Shown in pieces: positions 1 to 9,783 of a stretch of 64,000 nucleotides of DNA. The translations under genes were made by a program, and so were the position numbers. Below the pieces are notes generated by a model, which was not told the DNA's origin, made no database searches, and saw only the letters and a program-made list of their open reading frames with translations. The DNA is from Azolla caroliniana (Eukaryota > Polypodiophyta), in the NCBI GenBank assembly GCA_043228905.1, contig JBHGNT010000020.1, positions 5,828,001-5,892,000 of the forward strand, read 5' to 3'. Each line of letters begins with the position of its first letter. Position 1 is the stretch's first letter.

Positions 1-295
1 AGGAAGCAAATATCTTCAAAAAGCATTAGGAGTCGACAAGCTCATGCAATTCATGACGTGCCTTGGCTTAACAATAGTCGCATTGCCAAGCCTGAGGGGG
101 AGTACGAGAACAATCGAAGCCGAACCGACTGATCATCCAACCATAGAGTCGAGAAACCTAGAAAGCCGAAACGAGCCAAACAGTGAGACAATCTCTCCGA
201 TGATCGGAAGTTGTGTTCAAAGGGGCGTGTTGAGAATCAAACCCAACTTCCCCAATAAAATGGCTTTCACACTAGCAGTGGACATACTAGGCTAG
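1..295 (+). pseudogene. R1: C-terminal end of a Ty1/copia polyprotein (RNase H tail)
   Basis: Only the last part of a copia pol gene is in the window; the rest lies upstream. The readable frame from about base 23 gives ALGVDKLMQF followed by LPSLRGS, the usual copia ending just after RNase H, where the polyprotein reaches the polypurine tract. The first 20 bases seem to need a frame change, so this copy is probably dead. The frame runs past the tract and stops at 295, inside the LTR. The R2 pol on the other strand ends with the similar DKLRQFLSNLG and LPSLRGS, so R1 and R2 belong to the same broad lineage. Confidence 0.75.
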
Positions 296-490
296 TTTTG
301 TAAATAGTAGAAATGGCAATTTCCCTAGGTTAGTTGGTATTTAAACCAACCTTTTGTAACTTAGTTATTATTGGATGTAATTCATTTTGTCTAATATAGC
401 TTCTTGTTCTCTAAGTTCCTTGTCTCTCTCCCTCCCTCTCTCTGCTTTGTCTTATACACACATAGTTCCTTCCGCTGCACAAGATCACCT
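228..490 (+). repeat. R1 3' LTR (right edge uncertain)
   Basis: A purine stretch (AAAGGGGCG, 219-227) is followed by TGTTGAGAATC, the expected start of a plus-strand 3' LTR. The LTR has a pyrimidine-rich CTCTCTCCCTCC stretch near 425-445. The right edge is blurred because the next LTR (R2, minus strand) abuts it and both contain a related GCACAAGA-TCACC segment. I place the change somewhere between 480 and 600. No target duplication can be checked because the other end is outside the window. Confidence 0.5.
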
Positions 491-1077
491 ACACTCTCCA
501 TTTCTTTACAAGTATAAATACACCTAGGGAAACCATTATGATATGAGGGTGTGTGTAAAGCTTATGTAGTAGTGATACATCAGAAGTGAGGGTAGCAAAG
601 AAAAATAGGGGAAGTGAGATGCGAGAGTGCGTGTGTGCAGGTGTAGTTTGAGTGAAACTTGCCAAAACCCTAACAGGGATGTAAAGAATCGATGGTGATT
701 CTTGTGCAGCAGAATAGATTACAGATATGTGTTGTGAGTGTGTGTGTATGAGAGAGAGTGTGTGTGTGTGAGAGAGAAACACAAGATAGATTAGAGAGAC
801 AATAGAATACTCAAGACGACGTATATTACAAAGGAGATTAACCGAACTAATTACAAAGTAGGAGGAGAGTGCTTTATATAGTCACTCTCTCTCTTCATTA
901 ACTACCGAAGCTCATGGGTCATGGGGAATGTGAAAACTCATTAGTTATGTGTCATAGAATATGATTCTATGACACTTAGTTAATGTGTAGATAAGAGTGG
1001 TGACTTTTGACCTTTGAGTGCACACTCTCAAGAGTGTGTTCACACACTAGACTAGGTTGAGCTTGATTCTGAACACA
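491..1077 (-). repeat. R2 3' LTR (minus-strand copia)
   Basis: On the minus strand the purine tract GAGCTTGAGGGGG (about 1078-1090) is followed by TGTGTTCAGAATC, the LTR start. The LTR includes a TATA-like GACTATATAAAGC (about 869-881, minus) and long GT/GA-rich stretches (725-780). It carries a perfect 12-bp inverted repeat with a 3-base loop (949-975) and a palindrome CACACTCT-CA-AGAGTGTG (1021-1038). A 97-codon minus-strand frame here is simply pyrimidine-rich LTR sequence, not a gene. The low-coordinate edge against R1 is not resolved. Confidence 0.6.
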
Positions 1078-2537
1078 CCCCCTCAAGCTCAACTTTGGTC
1101 GGCTACTTCGGTTGATGTCCGCTTCGGTTCGTATCCGATTCGGACGGTATCCGGTACATCCGACTCATATCCGGTTCGGACGGTATCTGGTACATCCGAC
1201 TCGTATCCGGTTCGGACGGTATCCTCAATTTCGCTTGTACTCCCCCTCAAGCTTGGCAAGTCAAGAACCATCAATCCAAGGTTTGACAGGAATTGCCGAA
1301 GCTTATCGGCTCCTAGGGCTTTGGTGAAGATGTCGACTGTCTGAAGATTTGTAGTGATATGTTCAAGGTCGACATCGTCAACCTGAACGCGCTCTTGAAT
1401 GAAGTGATAGTGCACTTCGATATGTTTTGTGCATGCGTGGAACACCGGGTTCCGAGCTAGATAAATATTGTTCATGTTGTCGCAGTAAAGGGGAATTGGA
1501 TCTTTGATGGGAACGCCCAGATCCTCCAATATCCTCTTAAGCCATACGGCTTCACATGCAGCCACCGTCAGGCCTTTGTATTCAACCTCTATGCTCGAAA
1601 GAGCGACAGTTGGTTGCTTCTTGCTACACCAAGAGATGGCTCCACTTCCGAGGGAGAAGACGAAACCAGAGGTTGATCATTGGTCGGCTTTGTAGCCTGC
1701 CTAGTCGGCACTTGTGTACTCCTCAAGTTGAATTGGCGTGGCCGACTTATAGAGAATGCCATAGTCCATCGTTCCGCTCACGTATTGTAGCACTCTCTTA
1801 TCACAATCCAAATGGATATCTCGTGGCGTTTACATGAACTAGCTAAGAAGGCTACCCGAATAGCTCAGGTCAGGTCGAGTGATGGTGAGGTAGATAAGAC
1901 TACCGATCAGTTGTTGATACTGAGTTGGCTCACACTCTATGGTGCCAAAATTGGCATCTAGTTTGAGGTTTCGTTCGAGAGGTGTTGCCACAAACTTGCA
2001 CACAGTAATCCGGAACTTGTATAACAAGTTGAGAATGTAGTGCCATTGGGAGGTCATAATCCCGGTTAGAGTCTGAATTACCTCGATGCTAAGGAAGTAG
2101 TGGAGCTCTTTCATATCTGTCATCTCGAATTTGTTGGAAAAGAGGGATTTGACCTTGTTGATGTCGACTAGGTGCTCACCTCCAATGACCAGATCATCCT
2201 CGTACAAGATGATGACGATTGGACTTTCGGAATCGCTTCTTACATAGAGAGAATTATTAGATTTTGACATTCGGATGTTGATTCGATGAAGATATTGTGT
2301 TATCTTCGAGTGCCAAGCACGTGGTGCTTGCTTAAGGTTGTAGAGAGGCTTCTTGAGTCGGCAGACATCTTTCGGATGAATGTTGGATTCGAAGCCGGGT
2401 GGTTGTACCATGTACACCTCCTCTTCTAATTCGCCTTGAAGAAAGGCGTTCTTGACATCCATCTGGTAGAGGTGCCACCCTTTCGCTGCTGCAAGCGCTA
2501 TCACGGTTCGCACGGTTGTCATCTTTGCCACCGGGGC
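1078..2537 (-). pseudogene. R2: copia RT-RNase H, broken
   Basis: Reading from 2537 down, the frame enters the copia RT at VAKMTTVRTV, then QMDVKNAFLQG, QPPGF, CRLKKPLYNLKQAPRAW and a catalytic box LYEDDLVI (YEDD rather than the usual YVDD). LYNLKQ replaces the usual LYGLKQ. RT breaks at a stop near 1836. The RNase H continues in a shifted frame with two or more stops (STSGFVFSLGS, KKQPTVALSS), then returns to frame for YCDNMNNIYLARNPVFHA, HIEVHYHF and FTKALGADKLRQF. The end carries a 12-residue repeat before the stop at 1089. Gag, protease, integrase and the RT N-terminus are missing beyond 2538, where A1 inserted. Function in life: reverse transcription and RNA removal in the virus-like particle. 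Confidence 0.85.
1131..1224 (-). repeat. 36-bp coding tandem repeat at the R2 pol C-terminus
   Basis: Two full 36-bp units (1131-1166, 1167-1202) and a 22-bp partial unit (1203-1224) differ at a few positions. On the minus strand each unit encodes DTVRTGYESDVP-type residues, so the polyprotein tail after RNase H has a threefold 12-residue repeat. The unit length is a multiple of three, which keeps the frame open. Confidence 0.85.
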
Positions 2538-2956
2538 TGTTACAGATTGCTTGCGGAAGCGTTAGAAAGAACAATACACAAAGAGAGAGAGAGAGTACGC
2601 GGGAGAGAGAGAGAGAGACACACACTATATTTCGAAAATTATATGAATACTCTGTGTTCTCTGTATCTACAACGCACCCATCAACGCTATTTATACAAGT
2701 CCACACGAGACTGTTAGAAGTACGGTGTACTTCAATGCTCACACAAGCATCTGACACTAACTACGAGACTATAACTGCCTAGTAGTCTAACCTATACTAG
2801 GCTTCCGATTACGGATTGGATCCGGCATACCGGCTCACCAACTCACCGGTCCTTACTGCTTACCGACTCGGTTGCTCACCGGCATACCAATTCATCTTGC
2901 TTACCGGCTCAGGCTTATTCAGCCGATCCGGCTCCGGTTGAGCTTGCCGCTCAACA
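2538..2956 (-). repeat. A1 3' LTR (minus-strand copia)
   Basis: The LTR runs TGTTGAGCGGCAAGC (minus-strand start at 2956) to GCAATCTGTAACA (end at 2538) and follows the purine tract CTTGAGGGGGAG. It is clearly the same family as the plus-strand M LTR at 51892-52306: both share the start, GAATAAGCC, GAAGCCTAGTAT, the TTGTATAAATA TATA region and the AACGCTTCCGCAAG end. It interrupts the R2 RT coding region. The opposite flank is lost, so no duplication can be tested; the bases before it are GGGGC. Confidence 0.85.
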
Positions 2957-4165
2957 CTCCCCCTCAAGCTCAACCTGAGGTAGGGTCATAGTGTCAACCT
3001 CTGTGGCAGCCGGTTCTTCCAACCGACTTCTCCTGGCGTCGCTTAGCCTTGCTCGCGCTCCTTGTCCGGTCCGGTCCCATTTGCCGCAACCCCTTTGGTT
3101 CTGCGCGCCTCGACCTTCGGCATGTCTGCTCAATAGGCCCATCTCAGCTCCTTTGTTGTTATGACTCCGGTGCTTGCCGATCCGTCGGTTCTACCACGAT
3201 GGCATTGACTTCTGCTGCGTCCGTGTCTCCTTGGCCTCTCGTTGACCCGACTCATCCGGATCCTTCTATTGATCCGAATCGGCTGTCTCCGACTCGTTCC
3301 AGCTCTTGTCTGAATCGGTATCCTCCAATTCAATTTTCGGCTTCAGGCCTCTCACCACATCAGACCACGTCCGGGTCTTGGCCTTCTCCTTGCTTCCCTT
3401 GGCTTCTTCAGCCGGTTCACCGAAGTTGAATTCTTCATTCGACTCTGCATCATGGCCATTACGATCGTGATGACCTCCGCATAGCATGCACTTCTCTTCC
3501 TGAGTGTACACTTCTTCTTTACAGCCGCTCACTCCGACCTGTTCGGATGTGCCGACTTCCTTCGTCGACTCGGCTTCATTTTTCTTCTTGTCTCCACCTC
3601 TACCGGTTCTTCTCTTACCTACGGGTTCAACAATTTTTTTGCCTTTGCCCGTTTCGGTAGTGTCTTTGCCCTTGCGTCTCCCCCTCAAGTGCGGCACGTC
3701 GAGATGCTGAACACCAAGCATTTCGGTAAAGTGCTGCAACTTGTCCGACCCGAGTGGCTTGGTGAAGATGTCGGCAACTTGCCGATCCGTGTGAACATAC
3801 TGTAGTTCAACTTCACCGCTCAGGATCCGCTCACGCACGAAGTGATAATGCACTTCTATGTGCTTTGTGCGAGCATGGAACACAGGGTTCTTGGCGAGCT
3901 GCATGCTGCTGATGTTATCGTAGTAGATCAGTATCGGGGTTAGTACCTCGATCCGCAGGTCTTTCAGTAGTTGCCGAAGCCAAATGGCTTCGCAGGTGGC
4001 AACGGTCGCGCCCCGGTATTCAGCCTCAGTGCTGGATAGAGCCACTGTTGGTTGCATTTTGCTGCTCCACGCAACAGCCGCGCTCCCAAGAGAAAACATA
4101 AAGCCGGAAGTTGAGCGATGATCCGTTGCATCGCCAGCCTAGTCGGCATCCATGTAGCCGACAAG
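2951..4165 (-). pseudogene. A1: copia RNase H with long charged C-terminal tail
   Basis: From 4165 down the frame reads the end of the copia RNase H: MDADWAGDATDHRSTSGF, the substrate-binding KMQPTVALSSTEAEYRGA, YYDNISSMQLAKNPVFHA, HIEVHYHFVRE and DIFTKPLGSDKLQHF. The RNase H proper ends at PHLRGR (about 3680). A tail of about 240 codons follows, rich in K, E, R, S and T, with the motif KTRTWSDVVRGLKP (about 3350) also seen in C, M and, less clearly, D. The frame has a stop at about 3264 but resumes in the same frame to VELEGEC, whose EGE is encoded by the purine tract and whose stop lies inside the LTR. Everything upstream of 4165 is gone; G0 sequence abuts directly. Confidence 0.8.
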
Positions 4166-4561
4166 CTCTTCGGTTATACCTTGCCAACAAGGAGGATAAA
4201 CAGTGTTGACAATTTTGAACATAGCCATAAACATCATCAATAAGATGATCAAAAGTGGAGTACAATTCCCGATTTAACTGATAATCATTCGAACGAGGAA
4301 CAGTCTGATCAAAGTTCTTTTCATGACATTTGGGAAGAGGACAATATGCCTTACCCTTACTGAAAGTATCGAGATGGAACCAATGCGGAAGCAGATGTGC
4401 GTGATTTCCTGACGACATGGGAGGTGACCCATGTCACACAGCGACTATTGGCTATAGCCGAGGCAAAATCAAAATTCGTCTTATCGCTTGACGGTCCGTC
4501 CGCAAATTGGTATGCTCACAATTCGAGTCATTCGAACAACCGGCAAAACTCACACAATTGT
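4166..4561 (+). pseudogene. G0: N-terminal gag fragment of a Tat-like Ty3/gypsy element
   Basis: A plus-strand frame with several stops gives a polar N-terminal part (SNEEQSDQSSFHDIWEEDN) then a gag core: DFLTTWEVTHVTQRLLAIAE, KSKFVLSLDGPSANWY. It continues across B into LTQLFHRQIP and LIGQFYTAY at 15223 and beyond. This is the retrotransposon gag (capsid) domain. The 5' LTR and gag start are missing; sequence before 4166 belongs to A1. The minus-strand reading frame across this junction (4026-4418) is a chance fusion. The last five bases, ATTGT (4557-4561), are the left target duplication of B. Confidence 0.7.
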
Positions 4562-5718
4562 TATTGGGAATATGAGACTGAATTGGGATGATTTAAACTT
4601 CAAACACAATTAACACTTGATGAAACCACAAGAGTAAAATGATAGTACACCAAAAATTTTAACATGGAAAACCCAAAGTAGGGAAAAACCACGGGAATCG
4701 TAGGTTCCACACAACTTCACTATAATTTCAAGTAAAATGGAATACGACCTCACTAAAGGAGTGTATCTACCTCAAGGCAATGTCCTTGGTTACAACCTTC
4801 ACCTAATTGGCTAGATAGAATAACAAAGATTACAAACTGAGTACGACCTCTCTAGGTTTTGACTAGAGGAACATACAAACCTCAAGGCAACAATCTTAGC
4901 TACAATCTTCACCCGATCAGGTGGATAAAACAATGATAAGCACAAGAAATGTGCTAGCCTCAAGGCAATAGCCTTGGCTACAATCTTCACCCAATTGGGT
5001 GGATACAACAACAATAAGCACAAGAAATGTGCTAGTCTCTCTAGGTTTTTGTCTAGAGGAAATATATTAGCTTCGAGGAAATAGGCTTGGCTACGATCTT
5101 CACCCGATTGGGTGGATAAACCAAGCAAATAACCTTAGTATTCTTTACCCAACTGGGTGGATAGAAAAATTAGCAAAATAGGGAACAAGAAAACAACATG
5201 AAACGAAGTAACTTGATGCGAGTAGACAGGAGAGGTGTTGCACAGTCGTGGTTCTCTATCCGCCTGACCAATTCCTCACAGGTTTTTGTCTCCTCCACTT
5301 CCGTAGAATGCTCTTCCTCTCATTCTCACTCTTTCATTCTTTGTTTTCTACTCTATTTTTTGTTTTTTCTCTCTATTTTCTATTTTTGGTCTGTTTTTCT
5401 CCAGAAAATCAGATCGCGCTCTGTTTCCCAACAAGGAGAAGGGGGTACTTGTTTTTCTCCAGAAAATAAGATCATCTATGTACACCAAAAAACATACAAA
5501 AGAAAAAAGGGTATATAGACACACACATATATATATGTATATATAAATATAATTGACATACATAATTGTAACTTTTCCCCTTTTTGGCCCTGAGCCAATT
5601 CGGCGCCAAACCGACTTCCAATCGGTTGTATGCTCAGCCGATTGCTAACACGCAGCCAATTCTCAATCAACCCTTTGGCTCTATGTTGTGAGCTCCACTT
5701 GAGTGGATATGCCCAACA
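4562..5718 (-). repeat. B 3' LTR
   Basis: 1157 bp. The minus-strand start TGTTGGGCATATCC is at 5718 and the decayed end at 4562. It contains an array of imperfect modules (about 4785-5160) with the sequence CAACAACCTTGGCTACAATC and the palindrome ACCCAATTGGGT, and a pyrimidine-rich segment (5290-5400) that produces meaningless hydrophobic frames. The right LTR (14011-15222) aligns along its length with small insertions, including a (CA)n stretch near 14970 that is absent here, so the copy is not young. Confidence 0.88.
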
Positions 5719-5736
5719 TTCTCCCCCTCCATCTCA
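5719..5736 (-). promoter_or_regulatory. B polypurine tract
   Basis: On the minus strand GAGATGGAGGGGGAGAA lies directly before the 3' LTR start. This is the expected plus-strand DNA primer of the retroelement and fixes the orientation of B. Confidence 0.8.
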
Positions 5737-6517
5737 AGTGGGTGGCACAACCAAGTTTGCCTTTTTGTTTGCAAACCTCAAGCTTCTCCAAAGCTTTTTG
5801 TTTCTCCCCTATCTAAGAACATCACATAATCATGTGAAGATCATTTGCATCTCATAGACCTCACCTCTTCCACCTCCGGTGGAGATGTTGAAACGTTATC
5901 TATCTAGTCACCTACAGTTTGATGATCATGATCCTATCCATCATCATCATCGATGCATGATCAGCCGTATCATCATACTCCTCCACATCTCCCCCGTGAC
6001 CTTGTGTGTCTAGGGGTAGGAGTTGGACATTTGGTGACTGAAAAACAAGGGGTGAAATTTGGCATTTGGCTCATCAGCGAATACCACACCCCTATTTCTA
6101 ATGACCTTCTCTAAGTCCTATAGTCTATGGCCGGATTCCTCATGGCCGTATCCTAGAAAATATGCATGGTTTACATTAGGCTTGGATCTTTCATCTTTTG
6201 GACGTGAACACGGGCCCTACAGCCAAACACTCACAAGTGTTTGTATGGTACCTCCTAATCTGTCAACACCCTCCTGGGTACATCATGATCCTAGAAAAAG
6301 ACTAATGGAGACACATTGATGAGGTCAATTGTAGTCATCCTTGTTTCACTCCAAAAGGGTTTAGACAATTTTGAGTGCGATAGTATATATCTTATCTACC
6401 AAAAAATTGTCCTACTCATCCTCTCAGCCACGCCATTGTGCTGAGGTGTTTTCTGAACACTCCTCTCAAGCCTAATACCATGCACACAACCATATTGCCC
6501 AAATTGTCCCGTGTGAA
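5737..6517 (-). pseudogene. B: integrase remnant and linker, RT/RNase H absent
   Basis: Reading down from 6517, one frame gives GQFGQYGCVHGIRLERSVQ, then TPQHNGVAERMSRTI, which is the integrase catalytic E region of copia (PQNGVAER-NR). Further on, a frame shows YAYFLGYGHEESG, the usual C-terminal FLGYG box. Several stops and shifts are present. Below about 6000 the sequence is acidic or His-rich linker with no RT motif before the polypurine tract at 5736. The RT and RNase H, normally over 1.5 kb, have been deleted. Confidence 0.65.
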
Positions 6518-6939
6518 TGTTAATGTGCGGAAGCGTCAAACAGAACCGGCTCAACCGGATAGCAACAGAAAATGAGATGAAGGTTTAATGGAAAAGCTTC
6601 AAACACAAAGGAGACAGAGAGAGCAGAACATAAAAACTATATTCAAAATCTAACTCTAAAACTTTGTACATACAATGTCCTAAACAACACTATTTGTACA
6701 AGTCCATAAAGAACTGATAGAAGTACTGACAGGTACTTCAATGTTCACATGTGCGACTAACACTAACCACGAGTCAATGATTACCTAGTAGTCTAGGCTA
6801 CTACTAGGCTTCCAATTCCCGCTCGAATCCGGCTCTCTGATCTGGCTCCCCGATCCGGCCAGCTGTTTCCGGATACCATCTGGATACCGATCCGGCTTAT
6901 TTAGCCAATACGGATCCGGTTGAGCTTGCTCGCTTAACA
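6518..6939 (-). repeat. C 3' LTR
   Basis: 422 bp, with minus-strand start TGTTAAGCGAGCAAGC at 6939 after the purine tract GAGTTTGAGGGGGAG (6940-6954). It shares with the A1 and M LTRs the GAAGCCTAGTAG block, the TGTGAGCATTGAAGTAC-like segment and the CTTCCGCA end, but is a distinct subfamily. Confidence 0.88.
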
Positions 6940-9144
6940 CTCCCCCTCAAACTCAACTTGAGATCGGATCGGGGTGTTAGTTTCCGCGGCAGCCGGTCCT
7001 TCCACCCAACTCCTTTTGGCATCGTCCCTCCTTGCTCGCGGTCCTCGTCCGGTCCGGTCTTGTTTGCCGCGACCCTTCTATTTTTGCGCACCTCGATCTC
7101 CTCGGTCAGCTTGTCTGCTCAACAGGCCCATTTCAGCTCCCTCGCTGTTGCGACTCTGACGCTTGTCGACTCATCGATTCCTTCGTGTTAGCGTCAACTT
7201 CCGCTACATCCATGTTCGCTTGGCCTTTAGTTGATCCGGCTTCTCTGAATCTTGAACTGAATCGGTTTCCTTCGATTTGTTCCATCTCTTGTCCGAGTCG
7301 GTGTTCTCCAACTCATCTTCCGGTTTCAGGCCCTTCACCACACCGGACCACATCCGGGTCTTGGCTGGTTTCTTCCGGTCGGTTCTGTCCTTCTTGACTC
7401 TACCTCCGTTGCCGCTTGTTCCGACCTTTTTGGATGTACCGACTCCTTCGGTCGGCTCGGCTTCCTTTTTCCTCTTGTCTCCCCCTTTGTTGGTTCTTTC
7501 TTCCTCTCCGGCTCTTTGTCCGGTGCCATCCGTTCCCTTTCCTTTTCTCCCCCTCAAGTGCGGCACGTCGAGATGCTGAACACCAAGCATTTCGGTGAAG
7601 TGCTGCAACTTGTCCGATCCGAGCAGTTTGGTGAAGATATCGGCATTTTTCCGATCCGTCTGAACATACCAAAGTTCTACTTCACCGCTCAAAACCCACT
7701 CACGCACAAAGTGATAGTGGACTTCTATGTGCTTCGTCCAAGCATGGAACACAAGGTTCTTGGCGAGCTGAATGTTGCTCATGTTGTCACAATAGAGCAA
7801 GATCGGGGTCGGGACCTCAAATCGCAGGTCTCGCAGCAGTCGCCAAAGCGAGATGGCTTCACATGTGGCATTGGTAGTGCCCCGATATTCAGCCTTAGTG
7901 CGCGATAGAGCCACTGTTGGCTGCTTTTTGCTACTCCACCCAACAACCGCACTACCCAGAGAAAACATGTAGCCGGAGGTGGATCGACGATCCGATGCAT
8001 CACCAGCCCAATGGTATAATAGTCCCTGTTCCTTCATGTTGCTCACATACCGGAGTATCCGGTGTGCGCACTGAAGGTGCTCGATGGTCGGCTTTTGCAT
8101 AAACTGGCTGATCACTCCGACCGGGTAACTGAGGTCGAGTCGAGTGATTATCAAGTATATCAGACTTCCGACGATTTGTCAAAACCGTTTCTCATCGCAG
8201 GTCGGTCCGGAGTTAGGACAAAACTTCTGCTTCTAGTCCAGGGGTGTGGAGACAGGTCGGCACTCTGTCATACCAAACTTGTACAGCATATTCAACACAT
8301 AGTGTCATTGTGAGAGCGATATGTCATCGGGGGTTGGGATCACCTAGATCCCAAGAAAATAATGAAGGTCCCCTAGGTCCTTCATTTCAAATGCGTCCGA
8401 CACCTAGGACTTTACTCGACCGATTTCATTGAGTCTAGGTCCGATGATGACTAAATCATCAACATAAAGTAGGATGCAAACTGGACCGTCTGAACCTTGC
8501 CGAATGAACAACGATGAGTCGGATTTAGAGGTCACAAACCCCATCTTACGCAACCAATGCGTGATCTTTGCATTCCAAGCTCAGGGGGCATGTTTCAGAC
8601 TGTAAAGCGACTTCTTGAGTCGGCACACCGCCGACTTGTTCATCTCCGACTGAAAACTAGGAGGTTGGATCATATATACCCGTTCTTCAAAGTCACCTTG
8701 AAGAAACACATTCTTCACGTCCATGTGGTGAAGATGCCACCCCCTTGCCGCAACAACCGCCAGTCCACACGAACCGTCGTCATCTTCGCTACCGGGGCGA
8801 AGGTCTCGTCGTAATTGATTCCCTAGGTCTATGTGTATCCCTTCGCCACTAACCGAGCCTTGTACTGGTGAGCCGAACCATCGGCATTGTACTTTACCTT
8901 GTACACCCATTTTCCACCGATCGGTTTACAGTGTCAGGGAGGGTCAACGAGGTCCCATGTGTCGTTGGCATCTAGTGCGCGCATTTCTTCCTCCATAGTG
9001 ACACGCCAATTTGCGTCCTTTGCCGCTTCTGCGTAGTTCTCCGGCTCACGCACTTCTGTCACCTTAGTCATGAATTCATAATGATGCGCCATGTACTCAT
9101 TGTACCTGTACCACGTAACGGGGTTCTTCAAGCGGGAAGACTGG
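6897..9144 (-). pseudogene. C: RT, RNase H and charged C-terminal tail
   Basis: From 9144 down: SRLKNPVTWYRYNEYMAHHY, the pre-RT segment shared with M (KDPVKRYGYNEYMAHHY); EEEMRALDANDTWDLVDPP; the RT with HMDVKNVFLQGDF, CRLKKSLYSLKHAP, then an in-frame TGA (8581-8583), LLYVDDLVI (intact YVDD), DLGDLHYFLGI and ITRLDLSYPVGVISQF. RNase H follows (WAGDASDRRSTSGYMFSLG, KKQPTVALS, YCDNMSNIQLAKN, HIEVHYHFVRE, DIFTKLLGSDKLQHF). The tail after PHLRGR carries KTRMWSGVVKGLKPEDE. Part of the RNase H lacks the usual segment before WAGDASD, indicating a small deletion near 8025. Several stops make it nonfunctional. Confidence 0.88.
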
Positions 9145-9783
9145 TGTCGTGAAGATTTTCGGCAATTGTGTGAAAATCTCATAAAACATACAAAATCGAG
9201 TATGAATAATATAGAACAATAATAGTGAAAATACTATTTAAATAAGTTTATTATCTTAGTACAAAAAAATGGAGGTCTTCAAGAGCTTTCGAATGCACTT
9301 TACTACATAAGAAACGAACATCTAAGTCTCAAGTTATGTGGGTAGGAAGTTTGCAAAGGAAAAGTGAAAGATAAAACTATGAGATATCCCACATAGACAG
9401 GACAAATAAGGATCTCACCATATATAACGCAGAGCAGAAGCTATTATCTTTGTGTCTATGTGAGGAGCACACATGTTCCGGAGACTTGGGCAGTTGCAGA
9501 AAGCCAACGTGAGACCCAAGAGATGGACGGTGGTGATACCCATGTAGGACACTCCATCTAGAGACTTGGGCAGTTGCGTTGAGAACCAACGTGGGACCCA
9601 AGAGATAGATGGTAGAAAAGGAATGTAAAATAGAATGTAAAAGGGAGCGATGTATTAATCAAGAAATTAAAAGTAAGAAATTCGTTATCCAATTGATGTA
9701 TCAATCTTGTTCTTCAAATCTAAAGTCAAGAGTTCAATCTTAATCTCTCTCAATCTAAAGTCAAGTGTTCAATCTTAATTCCA
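9145..9783. mobile_element. Unclassified insertion in C, possible solo LTR
   Basis: About 640 bp of AT-rich, non-copia-coding sequence interrupts C between the integrase tail (FRLSG) and the pre-RT segment (KNPVTWYRYN). It starts TGTCGTGAAGATTTTCGG, like the J and K gypsy LTRs (TGTCGTGAAGAA), and has a TATA-like CCATATATAACGC (about 9418-9430) in the plus direction, so a solo gypsy LTR is the best guess. It carries two copies of an 80-bp unit beginning GAGACTTGGGCAGTTGC (9481 and 9561). I see no clear target duplication, and the variable linker of C is shortened here, so a deletion may have occurred. Confidence 0.5.

Noticed and set aside
4026-4418. Minus-strand 130-codon frame with Cys and His (CPLPKCHEKNF) that could suggest a zinc-finger gene
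   Set aside because: It crosses the A1/G0 joint near 4165, and its upper part is antisense to the G0 gag.
5198-5518. Phe/Ser-rich frames in the B LTRs (also 14686-15053)
   Set aside because: Pyrimidine-rich LTR sequence; the frames differ between the two LTRs and have no motif.
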